From assembly GCA_963711595.1 (NCBI GenBank), contig CAVQER010000007.1, positions 186,001 through 250,000 on the forward strand: a DNA stretch of 64,000 nt, written 5' to 3'. Positions 54,436 through 64,000 of this stretch are shown here, piece after piece (the stretch's first letter is position 1; every line of letters starts with the position of its first letter). A program made the translations under genes and the position numbers. A model generated the notes under the pieces. That model saw only the letters and a list, made by a program, of their open reading frames with translations. It did no database searches and was not told the origin of the DNA. This stretch comes from JAUSIF01 sp963711595 (lineage in GTDB: Bacteria > Pseudomonadota > Alphaproteobacteria > Rhizobiales > Xanthobacteraceae).

Positions 54436-55398
54436 CTAGGCCGGCGCGATCACGCGGATGGGCGTTCCGGCAAGCCACGCTGCGATGTTCTCAACCGCTT
54501 CCCCATAACAGGTGCGATAGGTCTCCTCGGTGACGTAGCCGAGGTGCGGAGTAGCGACGACGTTGCCGAGTGTGCGGAACGCATGACCGGGCGGTAACGG
54601 TTCGCGGTCGAACACGTCGAGGCCTGCTCCGGCGATACGTCTTTCCTTCAACGCGGCGATCAGCGCCGCTTCGTCAACGACCGGGCCGCGGGACGTATTG
54701 ATCAGAAGTGCGGTTGGCTTCATGAGGCCGAGCTCGCGTGCACCAATGAGACCGCGCGTGCGATCGCTCAGCACGAGGTGAATGGTCACGATGTCGGACG
54801 AGCGCAGAAGCTCATCGAGCGATCCGGCGTGCTGGACACCGACCTCGGCGCAGCGTTCGGGCGTCAGATTCTTGCTCCAGGCGGAGACTTTCATGTCGAA
54901 GGCGAGACCCACACGCGCGACGCGCGAACCGAGCCGTCCGAGGCCGATGATACCGAGGCGCGCGCCGGCGAGTTCGCGGCCGACGGTCAGCTGCCACTTT
55001 CCACCGTGTTTAAGATTTTCGTATTCGGCCGGAATGTGCCGGAGCAGTGCCTGGATGAGGCCCCATGTCAGCTCGGCCGTGGGGCTCGGCGACAGGCCGG
55101 TGCCGCAAACGGTGACGCCGCGTTCGGCCGCCGCCTTCATGTCGATCGCGGCATTCCTCATTCCGGTCGTGACCAGAAGCTTGAGCTTGGGCAGGCGCTC
55201 GAACAAAGCGCGGTCGAACGGTGTCCGCTCACGCATCGCAATCACGATCTCGGCGTCGGAGAGCGCCGCCGCTACTCCGTCACGGCCGTCGATGTGATCC
55301 GTCAGAACGTGAAGTTCGACCTTGTCCGCAATGCTGTTCCAGTCGCCGAACTTCCGCGTCACGTCCTGATAGTCATCCAGTGACACACACCGCAGCAT
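54436..55398 (-). CDS. D-isomer-specific 2-hydroxyacid dehydrogenase
   Basis: NAD-dependent dehydrogenase, 320 residues. NAD motif GIIGLGRLGSRVARVG, the conserved NTSRGPVVDE Arg region, and the C-terminal His motif ATPHLGYVT. Substrate cannot be assigned; it is not PdxB or SerA because the C-terminal domains are missing. Convergent with the Liv operon, divergent from the TerB-like gene. Confidence 0.9.
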   Translation of the reverse strand: MLRCVSLDDYQDVTRKFGDWNSIADKVELHVLTDHIDGRDGVAAALSDAEIVIAMRERTPFDRALFERLPKLKLLVTTGMRNAAIDMKAAAERGVTVCGTGLSPSPTAELTWGLIQALLRHIPAEYENLKHGGKWQLTVGRELAGARLGIIGLGRLGSRVARVGLAFDMKVSAWSKNLTPERCAEVGVQHAGSLDELLRSSDIVTIHLVLSDRTRGLIGARELGLMKPTALLINTSRGPVVDEAALIAALKERRIAGAGLDVFDREPLPPGHAFRTLGNVVATPHLGYVTEETYRTCYGEAVENIAAWLAGTPIRVIAPA

Positions 55399-55497
55399 TT
55401 CCGCCTCCGAGGACTACGTGTCGCGCTATATAACCCATACGGTGGCGGGTTGGAGCGTGAATGAGTATATCGAGGCGGGCGCACAGGGCTGGAAGCA

Positions 55498-55968
55498 ATG
55501 CTGCGATCGATTGGCGAGTTCATTTCGGAGATTGCGGGCGGCAGCCGCGATCCCGAAACCTTCGATGACACGGATTTTCGTCTCGCCGCGGCGGCACTGC
55601 TCGTGCATGTCGCCACCACGGACAGCGACTTCAACGACCGCGAACGTCAGAAGCTTCGCGATGTGCTCGCCGAACGGTTTGAGCTCGCGGTCCAAGACGT
55701 CGATAAACTCATCAATTCGGCGATCAATGCAGACTTGGAGGCGGTCGATCTCTACCAATTCACCAGCGTGATCAACCGCGCATGCAGCGGCGATGCGCGC
55801 CGCCGCATGGTTGAGATGATGTTCGAGGTCGCCTACTCCGATGGGGCGCTGAGCGAGTTCGAGGACAACGTCGTTTGGCGGGCGGCAGAACTCATGCATG
55901 TGCCTTCTCGCGAACGGGTGACGATGCGGCGCGAGGCAAAAAACGTCGTCGAAGACGAGGAGGATTGA
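55498..55968 (+). CDS. TerB-like helical protein
   Basis: 156 residues, mainly alpha-helical, matching the TerB/DjlA family (FRLAAAALLVHVATTDSDFNDRERQKL, EVAYSDGALSEFED). Both repeats keep the acidic DxxxxxxE metal-binding pattern. Tellurite resistance is not implied for a lone TerB. Precedes the glutamine amidotransferase gene by 64 bases. Confidence 0.84.
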   Translation: MLRSIGEFISEIAGGSRDPETFDDTDFRLAAAALLVHVATTDSDFNDRERQKLRDVLAERFELAVQDVDKLINSAINADLEAVDLYQFTSVINRACSGDARRRMVEMMFEVAYSDGALSEFEDNVVWRAAELMHVPSRERVTMRREAKNVVEDEED

Positions 55969-56032
55969 TGTGGCTTGATCGACCCTCGGTTCCGTGCGAC
56001 CGCTGCGAAAAGGCCGGCTCGAGCTTCGCCCA

Positions 56033-56779
56033 ATGAACAAGACCATCCTGCTCATCCTGCACCAGGAGCACTCCACTCCCGGCCGCGTTGCCCACCGCCT
56101 GATCGATCGCGGTTTTCACCTGGACGCGCGCCGTCCACGCTTTGGTGACCCGCTGCCCGAGACGCTCGAACAGCACGACGGCGTGATTGTGTTCGGCGGG
56201 CCGATGAGCGCGAACGATTCGGAAGAATATGTGCGGCAGGAAATCGACTGGATGGAAGTGCCGTTGCGGGAAGAAAAGCCGTTCTTCGGGATTTGCCTCG
56301 GTGCGCAAATTCTTGCGCGCAAGCTCGGCGCGAACGTTGATTTTCATCCGGAAGGACTGGTCGAGGTCGGCTATTACCCGTTACGCGCCACGCCGGAAGG
56401 CGCAAAACTCCTCGACTGGCCGGACCATACTTATCAGTGGCATCGCGAGGGATTCGAGCTTCCACACGGTGCCGTGCGATTGGCCGAGAGCGACGCCTTC
56501 GCCAACCAGGCAATTCAATACGGTCGCTCTGCATTCGGCGTGCAGTTTCATCCCGAACTCACGCATCAGATGATGTGCCGTTGGACCACACGCGGCCATG
56601 AGCGCCTGACGCTGCCGGGCGCGCGGCCGCGCCACGAACACTTCGAAGGCCGCGCCTTGCACGATGTGAAGACGCGGACATGGCTCGATTCCTTCCTCGA
56701 TCTGTGGACCGGTCTCGCGAAGCGTCCCGAACGAACCGCAACGAAAGCGTCGCAAAATGCGAGCGCTGTCGCAGAATGA
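56033..56779 (+). CDS. Class I glutamine amidotransferase-like protein
   Basis: 248 residues: nucleophile C88 in FFGICLGAQILARKLG and the GVQFHPEL histidine-glutamate pair (about residue 182). Resembles GMP-synthase-like amidotransferase domains (YfeJ type). The partner or substrate is unknown. The ATG (MNKTILLIL) is preferred over a start 13 codons earlier. Confidence 0.86.
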   Translation: MNKTILLILHQEHSTPGRVAHRLIDRGFHLDARRPRFGDPLPETLEQHDGVIVFGGPMSANDSEEYVRQEIDWMEVPLREEKPFFGICLGAQILARKLGANVDFHPEGLVEVGYYPLRATPEGAKLLDWPDHTYQWHREGFELPHGAVRLAESDAFANQAIQYGRSAFGVQFHPELTHQMMCRWTTRGHERLTLPGARPRHEHFEGRALHDVKTRTWLDSFLDLWTGLAKRPERTATKASQNASAVAE

Positions 56780-57030
56780 GACGCCGCCTGCGCAAGTAAA
56801 TTCCCGTTAACGGACAGAAACCACGACGGCACGCGGATTTTCCGGGCGCATTCGCATACGCACGGTTGGCAACAGGCTTGCTGAGGAAGAGGCAAGCCGG
56901 CGTCAGGTTTGTGCGTAGCTGGCGGTTTATCGGGAGATGGCTGGAAGCGACCCCTCCGGCCGTCTCCCGTTCGCATTTTTCACGCGGCGTGGGGCGCCGT
57001 GAGACATTCAAATTCTTCGGTGAGGCGGAC

Positions 57031-57106
<76 letters not shown>

Positions 57107-57228
57107 GGTCCAGAGTGGGCATGTATGCCGCGCCCTGCGGGAGTGTCAAGAATGGAGGCACCGCGCACTTCCCCCGCGCGCCGTGCGCAGCTATTGATCG
57201 CGTCGCGGATCTGGCGCGGGAGCAGCGG

Positions 57229-57507
57229 ATGAACCCTTTTCTCTGGCTCGTCACGACTCTAATCACCCTCTACATCTGGATCATCATTGCGTCCGCGGTG
57301 CTGTCTTGGCTCGTCGCGTTCAACGTCGTGAATCCGCACAACAGTGTCGTGCGTGCGATCGGCGAGACACTCTATCGGCTCACTGAACCCGCGCTGCGGC
57401 CGATCCGGAGCATGTTGCCGAGTCTCGGCGGCCTCGACATCTCGCCGGTTATTCTCATCATCGTCCTGCTGTTCATCGAGCGGCTGTTGTTCTGGGCTTT
57501 CTACTGA
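57229..57507 (+). CDS. YggT-family membrane protein
   Basis: 92 residues with two membrane helices (about 7-30 and 65-90), the YggT signature LYRLTEPALRPIRSMLPSLGGLDISP. Function uncertain (osmotic or envelope effects in other bacteria). The internal ATG is chosen; 38 upstream residues look non-coding. The DUF167 gene starts at the next base. Confidence 0.9.
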   Translation: MNPFLWLVTTLITLYIWIIIASAVLSWLVAFNVVNPHNSVVRAIGETLYRLTEPALRPIRSMLPSLGGLDISPVILIIVLLFIERLLFWAFY

Positions 57508-57849
57508 GTGAGCGAAACGCGCAACCAACCCTGGCGTCCGTTACCGGACGGTCTCGCCGTCAGCGTCCGTGCGACGGTAAAGGGTGGGCGCGACGCCATC
57601 GATGGGATCGCCCAACTCGGCCATGGACAGGTGGCGGTGAAAATCCGCGTGCGTGCGGCGCCGGCTGACGGCGAAGCCAACGACGCGCTCGCACGTGTGA
57701 TTGCCGGAGCCGTGGGAGTCCCACGTTCTGCCGTGCAACTGCTTCAGGGTGCCACAGCACGGTCAAAAACCTTTCGGGTCGTCGGCGATCCGGTCACATT
57801 GGCGGCGGCACTCGAACGGGCAATTGCGGGGACGACGAAACGAAAATGA
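57508..57849 (+). CDS. DUF167 (YggU) protein
   Basis: 113 residues, starting with GTG immediately after the yggT stop. VRAAPADGEANDALARVIAGAVGVPRSAVQLLQGATARSKTFRV is the DUF167 core, written here as RAAPADGEANDALARV. Function unknown. Its stop overlaps the folD start by ATGA. Confidence 0.88.
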   Translation: MSETRNQPWRPLPDGLAVSVRATVKGGRDAIDGIAQLGHGQVAVKIRVRAAPADGEANDALARVIAGAVGVPRSAVQLLQGATARSKTFRVVGDPVTLAAALERAIAGTTKRK

Positions 57850-58733
57850 CGGCGAAAATTCTCGACGGCAAGGCCCTTGCGGCAGAGGTGCGAGGCAAGG
57901 CGGCGGAGGAAGCGACGCGCATCGGCAAGTTGCTCGGCCGCCCACCTGGACTTGCTACAGTCCTCGTTGGCGTAGATCCGGCGAGCGAGGTCTACGTGCG
58001 CAACAAGGCTCGCTCGACCAGGGAAGCGGGCATGGCGTCGTTCGAGCATAAGCTCGCGGGCGACGCAGCGGAGGCCGACCTGCTCGCGCTCGTGAACAAG
58101 CTCAATGCCGATCCGGCTGTGGACGGGATCCTCGTACAGCTGCCGCTGCCCTCGCAGATCAACTCCGCGCGCGTGCTCAACGCCGTCGACCCGGCAAAGG
58201 ACGTGGACGGATTCCATCCGATGAATGCGGGCCGGCTTGCGACTGGATTGCCGGCGCTTGCGCCCTGTACGCCGGTCGGTTGCGTGATGATCGCGAAGAA
58301 AGCGCACGCCTCGCTCGCGGGCTTGGAGGCGGTGGTGCTCGGCCGCTCGAACATCGTCGGCAAGCCGCTCGCGCAGTTGTTGCTGGCCGAAAACGCCACG
58401 GTCACGATTGCCCATTCACGCACGAAGGATCTTCCCGCCGTGTGCCGGCGCGCGGATCTCCTATGCGTCGCGATCGGCAAACCGGAATTCGTGCGCGGCG
58501 ATTGGGTCAAGCCGGGAGCGACCGTGATCGACGTCGGCATCAATCGTGTGCCGGGTTCGGCACCGGGAAAGACCAAGCTTGTCGGCGACGTCGCCTATGA
58601 AGAGGCGGCCAAGGTGGCCGGTGCGATCACGCCGGTGCCGGGCGGGATCGGCCCGATGACGATCGCGTGCCTGCTGGTGAATACGTTGCGCGCGGCGTGC
58701 GCACGCGCGGGACTCGAGCCCCCGAAAATCTAG
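57846..58733 (+). CDS. folD: FolD, methylene-THF dehydrogenase / cyclohydrolase
   Basis: Interconverts methylene- and formyl-tetrahydrofolate. Y50 and catalytic K54 lie in SEVYVRNKAR; DGILVQLPLP and the C-terminal PVPGGIGPMTIACLL are diagnostic. 295 residues. Four-base overlap with the DUF167 gene and convergent end four bases from the GNAT gene. Confidence 0.97.
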   Translation: MTAKILDGKALAAEVRGKAAEEATRIGKLLGRPPGLATVLVGVDPASEVYVRNKARSTREAGMASFEHKLAGDAAEADLLALVNKLNADPAVDGILVQLPLPSQINSARVLNAVDPAKDVDGFHPMNAGRLATGLPALAPCTPVGCVMIAKKAHASLAGLEAVVLGRSNIVGKPLAQLLLAENATVTIAHSRTKDLPAVCRRADLLCVAIGKPEFVRGDWVKPGATVIDVGINRVPGSAPGKTKLVGDVAYEEAAKVAGAITPVPGGIGPMTIACLLVNTLRAACARAGLEPPKI

Positions 58734-58737
58734 ATCT

Positions 58738-59253
58738 TCAGCGAGTCCAGGCGAAGGCGACTTTATCGAGCACCTTCGAACCGAAGCGTTCGGTCGAACG
58801 TGCGACTGCGCGTCCGCCGAGCGAGCGATAGAAGTTCACCGCAGGCTCGTTGTCCGAGAGTGCCCACACGACAAGGCCGGTGTGTCCCGCCTGCGAAAGA
58901 TCGCGCTTGGCCATCGAGAAGAGCTTCCGGCCGAAGCCGAGGCCCTGGTACTCGGGACGCAAATACAGCTCATAGACTTCGCCGCCGTAGGGTAGGCTCT
59001 TCGCGCGGTTGCGGCCGAAGTTCGCGTAGCCGGCGACCGTGTCCCCGAACATGAGAAGCGCGATGCGCGAGCCGCGGCGAATCGCGGCGTCCCACCAGGA
59101 GGGGCCGCGGCGCGTCACGAGCTTTTCAAGTTCCGGTCCCGGGATCAGTCCCAAATAGGCCGTCCGCCAAGCCTCGTCATGGGCTTCGGCAAGCGCCACG
59201 GCATCGTCCGGGCGGGCACGGCGGATCTCGATCAGGACCGTTTCCATGGCCAT
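58738..59253 (-). CDS. GNAT-family N-acetyltransferase
   Basis: 171 residues with the acetyl-CoA motif EYQGLGFGRKLF and the LSDNEPAVNFYRSLGG segment. Acceptor unknown. Start at the first ATG or the ATG two codons later. A perfect CtrA box lies 39 bases upstream, so the gene may be under cell-cycle control. Confidence 0.88.
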   Translation of the reverse strand: MAMETVLIEIRRARPDDAVALAEAHDEAWRTAYLGLIPGPELEKLVTRRGPSWWDAAIRRGSRIALLMFGDTVAGYANFGRNRAKSLPYGGEVYELYLRPEYQGLGFGRKLFSMAKRDLSQAGHTGLVVWALSDNEPAVNFYRSLGGRAVARSTERFGSKVLDKVAFAWTR

Positions 59254-59291
59254 GATCGAAGCAAATGGGTCCTAGCGCTTCAAGGGGTTCG

Positions 59292-59306
59292 TTAACGGAG
59301 AGTTAA
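59292..59306. promoter_or_regulatory. CtrA box between the GNAT gene and typA
   Basis: TTAA-CGGAGAG-TTAA on the plus strand; on the minus strand it reads TTAA-CTCTCCG-TTAAC with the trailing C. It lies 39 bases before the GNAT start and within the 79-base spacer after typA. Confidence 0.58.
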
Positions 59307-59332
59307 TCTGACGGAAAGGTGCGACCTTCCGG

Positions 59333-61162
<1,830 letters not shown>

Positions 61163-61172
61163 GGTTAATTGT

Positions 61173-61195
61173 TTCCGGCCCGGCCCGGGCCGGAA
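61173..61195 (-). promoter_or_regulatory. Hairpin just upstream of typA
   Basis: TTCCGGCCC and GGGCCGGAA pair perfectly around a five-base loop. On the minus strand the hairpin ends GGAA and the typA ATG follows 11 bases later. The GGAAA at its edge is the only ribosome-binding-like run, so the hairpin could hide it. It lacks a T-tract, so it is a poor terminator for the M50 gene. Confidence 0.3.
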
Positions 61196-61250
61196 TTGAA
61201 GCGAGGGTTGATGGATTCAGCGCCGGGTCTACAAGTTTCGCGGCAATAGC

Positions 61251-62366
61251 TCAAGCGCCCGCCGGCCGCCGCGCGTTGCGGGCGCCAGCCGGCCGGGCCG
61301 ACTGAATCAGCATCATCTCGCCGAGATTTTCCGCAGTCAGCATTCCGACGAGGCGCGCCTGCGCATCGGTGACACCCACGACAGGTTTCCCCGCCTCAGT
61401 CAGCGCTTTCACGGCCGCGTCGAGACTGGCGCGGGCGGAGATCGTGGGCACGTCCGCCTCCATCACGTTCAGCACCGGCGTGTCGGGTCCCGTCTCCTTC
61501 AGCGCCTTGATCATCGCGTCTCGCGTCAACACGCCGCGCAGATGGCCGGAGCCATCGACCACCAGGAACTCGCGCTGGGTCGTGCGGATCAGGGCCTCCA
61601 CCGCGTCGTTAACCGTGGCCTGAGTTCCAAGCGTCTGAAACTTGGTGATCATGGCGTCGGCGACGAGCGCGCCGCGCGTGGCTGCGCGCAACTGCGCATA
61701 GCTCGCCTCGCCCGACGCCGCGAGGAACACGAACACAGCGATCACAATCAGGGTGACGTTGCCCGTGACGATTCCGAATACACCGAAGGCAACAGCGAAG
61801 GCTTGGCCGACGGCGGCGGCAACCTGCGTCGCCCGCGCGTGGCCCAGACGAATTGCCAGCAACGCGCGCAGCACGCGTCCCCCGTCCATGGGGAAGGCGG
61901 GGATCAGGTTGAACAGCACGAGAAAGATGTTGGCCGCTGCAAGCTTCGCCACCATCGACACGGCCGGGTCTTGCATGCGCGATAGATCATCAGGGTCGAA
62001 CTGAGCGCCCAGGAAAAGGATGAGGATCGCGGCGATGGCGACGTTCACCAGCGGCCCCGCGATCGCAATCACGAATTCTTCGATCGGACGCTCGGAGATG
62101 CGCTCTAGGCTTGCGATACCGCCGAAGAACCACAGCGTCACGTCGCGGGTATTGATGCCGTAGTACTTGGCGGCGAAGACGTGACCGAGTTCATGCAGAA
62201 GCACGCAAAAGAAAAGCAGCGCGACGAACACGACGCCTTCGAGTGCGGCTCCGGGCCCGCCCTGACGGTAGTAGATGAAGCCGATCCACACCAGCAGCAG
62301 GAGAAACGTGACGTGGATACGGATCGCAGTGCCCGCGATCCTTCCAAGCGTGAGGGACCAGCCCAT
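61251..62366 (-). CDS. Site-2-protease-family (M50) membrane protease with CBS domains
   Basis: 371 residues, about six membrane helices, zinc motif H58-E-L-G-H62 and third ligand D161 in FPMDGGRVLRAL; a tandem CBS pair occupies about 240-355. CBS-linked M50 proteases probably sense adenosine nucleotides; substrate unknown. Lies upstream of typA on the same strand. Confidence 0.92.
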   Translation of the reverse strand: MGWSLTLGRIAGTAIRIHVTFLLLLVWIGFIYYRQGGPGAALEGVVFVALLFFCVLLHELGHVFAAKYYGINTRDVTLWFFGGIASLERISERPIEEFVIAIAGPLVNVAIAAILILFLGAQFDPDDLSRMQDPAVSMVAKLAAANIFLVLFNLIPAFPMDGGRVLRALLAIRLGHARATQVAAAVGQAFAVAFGVFGIVTGNVTLIVIAVFVFLAASGEASYAQLRAATRGALVADAMITKFQTLGTQATVNDAVEALIRTTQREFLVVDGSGHLRGVLTRDAMIKALKETGPDTPVLNVMEADVPTISARASLDAAVKALTEAGKPVVGVTDAQARLVGMLTAENLGEMMLIQSARPAGARNARRPAGA

Positions 62367-62443
62367 GAAGATCTCCAGCGACCGAAACGGCCTAGACTTA
62401 GCTAGGCATTGTAGGACGGTCGCGCCAGCGTGGGCGACGGTGT

Positions 62444-63676
62444 TCAGCGCTTATCGGTCTTACGCTTGCGCATGGCCCAGGTGCGCAGCCGGAGCGCATT
62501 GAGCTTGATGAATCCTTGCGCGTCGCGGTGATCGTAAGCGACCGCGCCTTCCTCGAACGTCACAAGCTCCGGGTCGTAGAGCGAGTGGGGACTTTCGCGG
62601 CCGGTGACCGAGACGTTGCCCTTGTAGAGCTTGAGGCGGACGCGGCCGGTGACGAATTCCTGGCTCTTGTCGATCAGCGCCTGCAGCATCTCGCGCTCCG
62701 GCGTGAACCAGAACCCGTAGTAGATGAGCTCGGCGTAGCGCGGCATGAGCGAATCCTTCAGGTGCGCCGCCTCGCGATCAAGAGTGATTGATTCAATGCC
62801 GCGATGGGCGGCGAGCAGGATCGTGCCGCCGGGTGTCTCGTAGACGCCGCGCGATTTCATGCCGACGAAACGGTTCTCGACGAGGTCAAGGCGCCCGATG
62901 CCGTTCGCCCGACCGAGCTCGTTCAGCCTGGTCAGCAGAGTCGCGGGTGAAAGCTTCTTTCCGTCGACCGCAACCGCGTCGCCCTTCTCGAAGTCGATCG
63001 AAATCTCGACTGCTTTGTCGGGGGCGTCTTCGGGTGCGACGGTGCGTTGATAAACATAGTCGGGCGGTTCGACGCCGGGATCTTCCAGCACTTTTCCTTC
63101 CGACGACGAATGCAGGAGATTGGCATCAACGGAGAACGGCGCTTCACCGCGCTTGTCCTTCGCAATCGGAATCTGATGCGTCTCCGCGAACTCGAGCAGC
63201 TTCGTGCGCGAAGACAAATTCCATTCGCGCCACGGTGCAATTACGCGGATGTTCGGCTCGAGCGCGTAGTAGGTGAGCTCGAACCGCACCTGGTCGTTGC
63301 CCTTGCCGGTCGCGCCGTGCGCGACTGCGTCGGCGCCGGTTTTGCGCGCGATCTCGATCTGCTTCTTCGCAATCAAGGGCCGCGCGATCGAGGTGCCCAG
63401 CAGATACTGGCCCTCATACAGCGCATTCGCGCGAAACATCGGAAAGACGTAGTCACGGACGAATTCCTCGCGCAGGTCCTCGATGAAAATGTTCTCGGGC
63501 TTGATGCCGAGCAGTACTGCTTTCTTCCGCGCGGGCTCGACCTCCTCGCCCTGGCCAAGGTCAGCCGTGAAGGTGACGACCTCACACTGATAGGTCGTCT
63601 GCAGCCACTTCAGGATGACAGAGGTGTCGAGCCCGCCGGAATAGGCGAGCACCACCTTCTTCACGTCCTTCGACAT
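62444..63676 (-). CDS. argG: Argininosuccinate synthase
   Basis: Condenses citrulline and aspartate. The pyrophosphatase motif SGGLDTS is at residues 13-19, followed by HGATGKGNDQVRFEL and GRLDLVENRFVGMKSRG. 410 residues. Minus strand, with the divergent isomerase gene upstream. Confidence 0.97.
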   Translation of the reverse strand: MSKDVKKVVLAYSGGLDTSVILKWLQTTYQCEVVTFTADLGQGEEVEPARKKAVLLGIKPENIFIEDLREEFVRDYVFPMFRANALYEGQYLLGTSIARPLIAKKQIEIARKTGADAVAHGATGKGNDQVRFELTYYALEPNIRVIAPWREWNLSSRTKLLEFAETHQIPIAKDKRGEAPFSVDANLLHSSSEGKVLEDPGVEPPDYVYQRTVAPEDAPDKAVEISIDFEKGDAVAVDGKKLSPATLLTRLNELGRANGIGRLDLVENRFVGMKSRGVYETPGGTILLAAHRGIESITLDREAAHLKDSLMPRYAELIYYGFWFTPEREMLQALIDKSQEFVTGRVRLKLYKGNVSVTGRESPHSLYDPELVTFEEGAVAYDHRDAQGFIKLNALRLRTWAMRKRKTDKR

Positions 63677-63764
63677 CGAAATCCCCGCGAATGCGAGGCA
63701 CTTATAGGCGGACGTGGCACGCGCGCAAGTCGACCGATATGCAACGCCGTGGCATGCTGAACGG

Positions 63765-64000
63765 ATGCCGAAGATCGATTTCTGGTACGACTATTCCTCG
63801 AGCTACTCGTATCTCGCAGCCTCGCGGATTGAGCCGCTCGCAAAAGCCGCGGGCGTCGCGGTGCAGTGGCGCCCGTTCCTGCTTGGCCCGGTGTTCAAGG
63901 TGGTCGGTCTCAACGCCTCGCCGGCGGAGGTTTTTCCGATCAAGGGCCGCTATGCGTGGCGCGACATGGAGCGTCAGACGCTCCGGCTGGGGCTGCCGAA
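63765..64000 (+). CDS. 2-hydroxychromene-2-carboxylate isomerase-like (DsbA family), N-terminal part
   Basis: 78 codons to the window end. KIDFWYDYSSSYSYLAASRI, then VQWRPFLLGPVFK and PIKGRYAWRDMER: the HCCA isomerase / kappa-GST pattern with a serine-rich YSSSYSYL start (activating serine). Such enzymes act in naphthalene-type degradation, but related ones are general glutathione-linked isomerases. The 3' part lies beyond the window. Confidence 0.85.
   Translation, partial: MPKIDFWYDYSSSYSYLAASRIEPLAKAAGVAVQWRPFLLGPVFKVVGLNASPAEVFPIKGRYAWRDMERQTLRLGLP

Noticed and set aside
55498..55968. TerB as a sign of a tellurite/stress ter operon
   Set aside because: No terC, terD or terZ-like neighbours; a lone TerB domain is common.

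Overview
The window is a GC-rich stretch of an alphaproteobacterial chromosome, most probably from the Rhizobiales (Hyphomicrobiales) near the Bradyrhizobium/Rhodopseudomonas/Rhodoplanes relatives. This rests on gene order (mnmE-mnmG-rsmG-parA-parB facing leuS-lptE-holA; tsaD-gpsA-EVE-acs divergent from hemC-hemD-mic60-hemY; two linked glnK-amtB pairs) and on perfect CtrA-type sites. There are 62 protein-coding genes, counting two frame-disrupted ones and two cut by the window ends, plus three tRNA genes. I see no rRNA, IS element, prophage, CRISPR array or defence island. It reads as core chromosome, and I did not find a clearly new multi-gene system.

Left end (1-5.7 kb): the chromosome-partition locus. 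mnmE (3' end), mnmG, rsmG, parA and parB run rightward. The mnmE-mnmG spacer holds one strong and two weaker parS palindromes with a perfect CtrA box between them. A further parS is embedded in the rsmG reading frame, and a second CtrA box spans the rsmG stop just before the parA start. Then (4.7-16.9 kb) come leuS-lptE-holA, yggS, an L,D-transpeptidase, a response regulator with a stand-alone cyclic-nucleotide-binding protein, xthA, a LolA-like carrier, ftsK and a DapC-like aminotransferase. The last has a third CtrA box upstream.

Nitrogen and general metabolism (17-38 kb): two tandem glnK-amtB operons, each amtB followed by a hairpin; tesB, a UbiH-family hydroxylase, Trm112-like, LON-domain and CnoX-like proteins; a prolyl-tRNA editing gene broken by one extra base; tRNA-Gly; the giant NAD-glutamate dehydrogenase; an MFS transporter; purH, a heparinase-like protein, rsmB and htpX.

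Right half (38-64 kb): an SdhE/SDHAF4-type DUF1674 protein, an alpha/beta hydrolase, a second L,D-transpeptidase, acs (also broken by one extra base), DUF1761, EVE, gpsA and tsaD; hemC-hemD-mic60-hemY; tRNA-Thr; a complete Liv-type ABC operon; a hydroxyacid dehydrogenase; TerB and glutamine-amidotransferase proteins; tRNA-Ala; yggT-DUF167-folD; a GNAT with a fourth CtrA box; typA; an M50 protease; argG; and the start of a 2-hydroxychromene-2-carboxylate isomerase.

The main points for a second look are the four perfect TTAA-N7-TTAA boxes, all at gene borders; the parS cluster interleaved with one of them; and the two single-base disruptions in otherwise intact housekeeping genes, which look more like sequence errors than decay.
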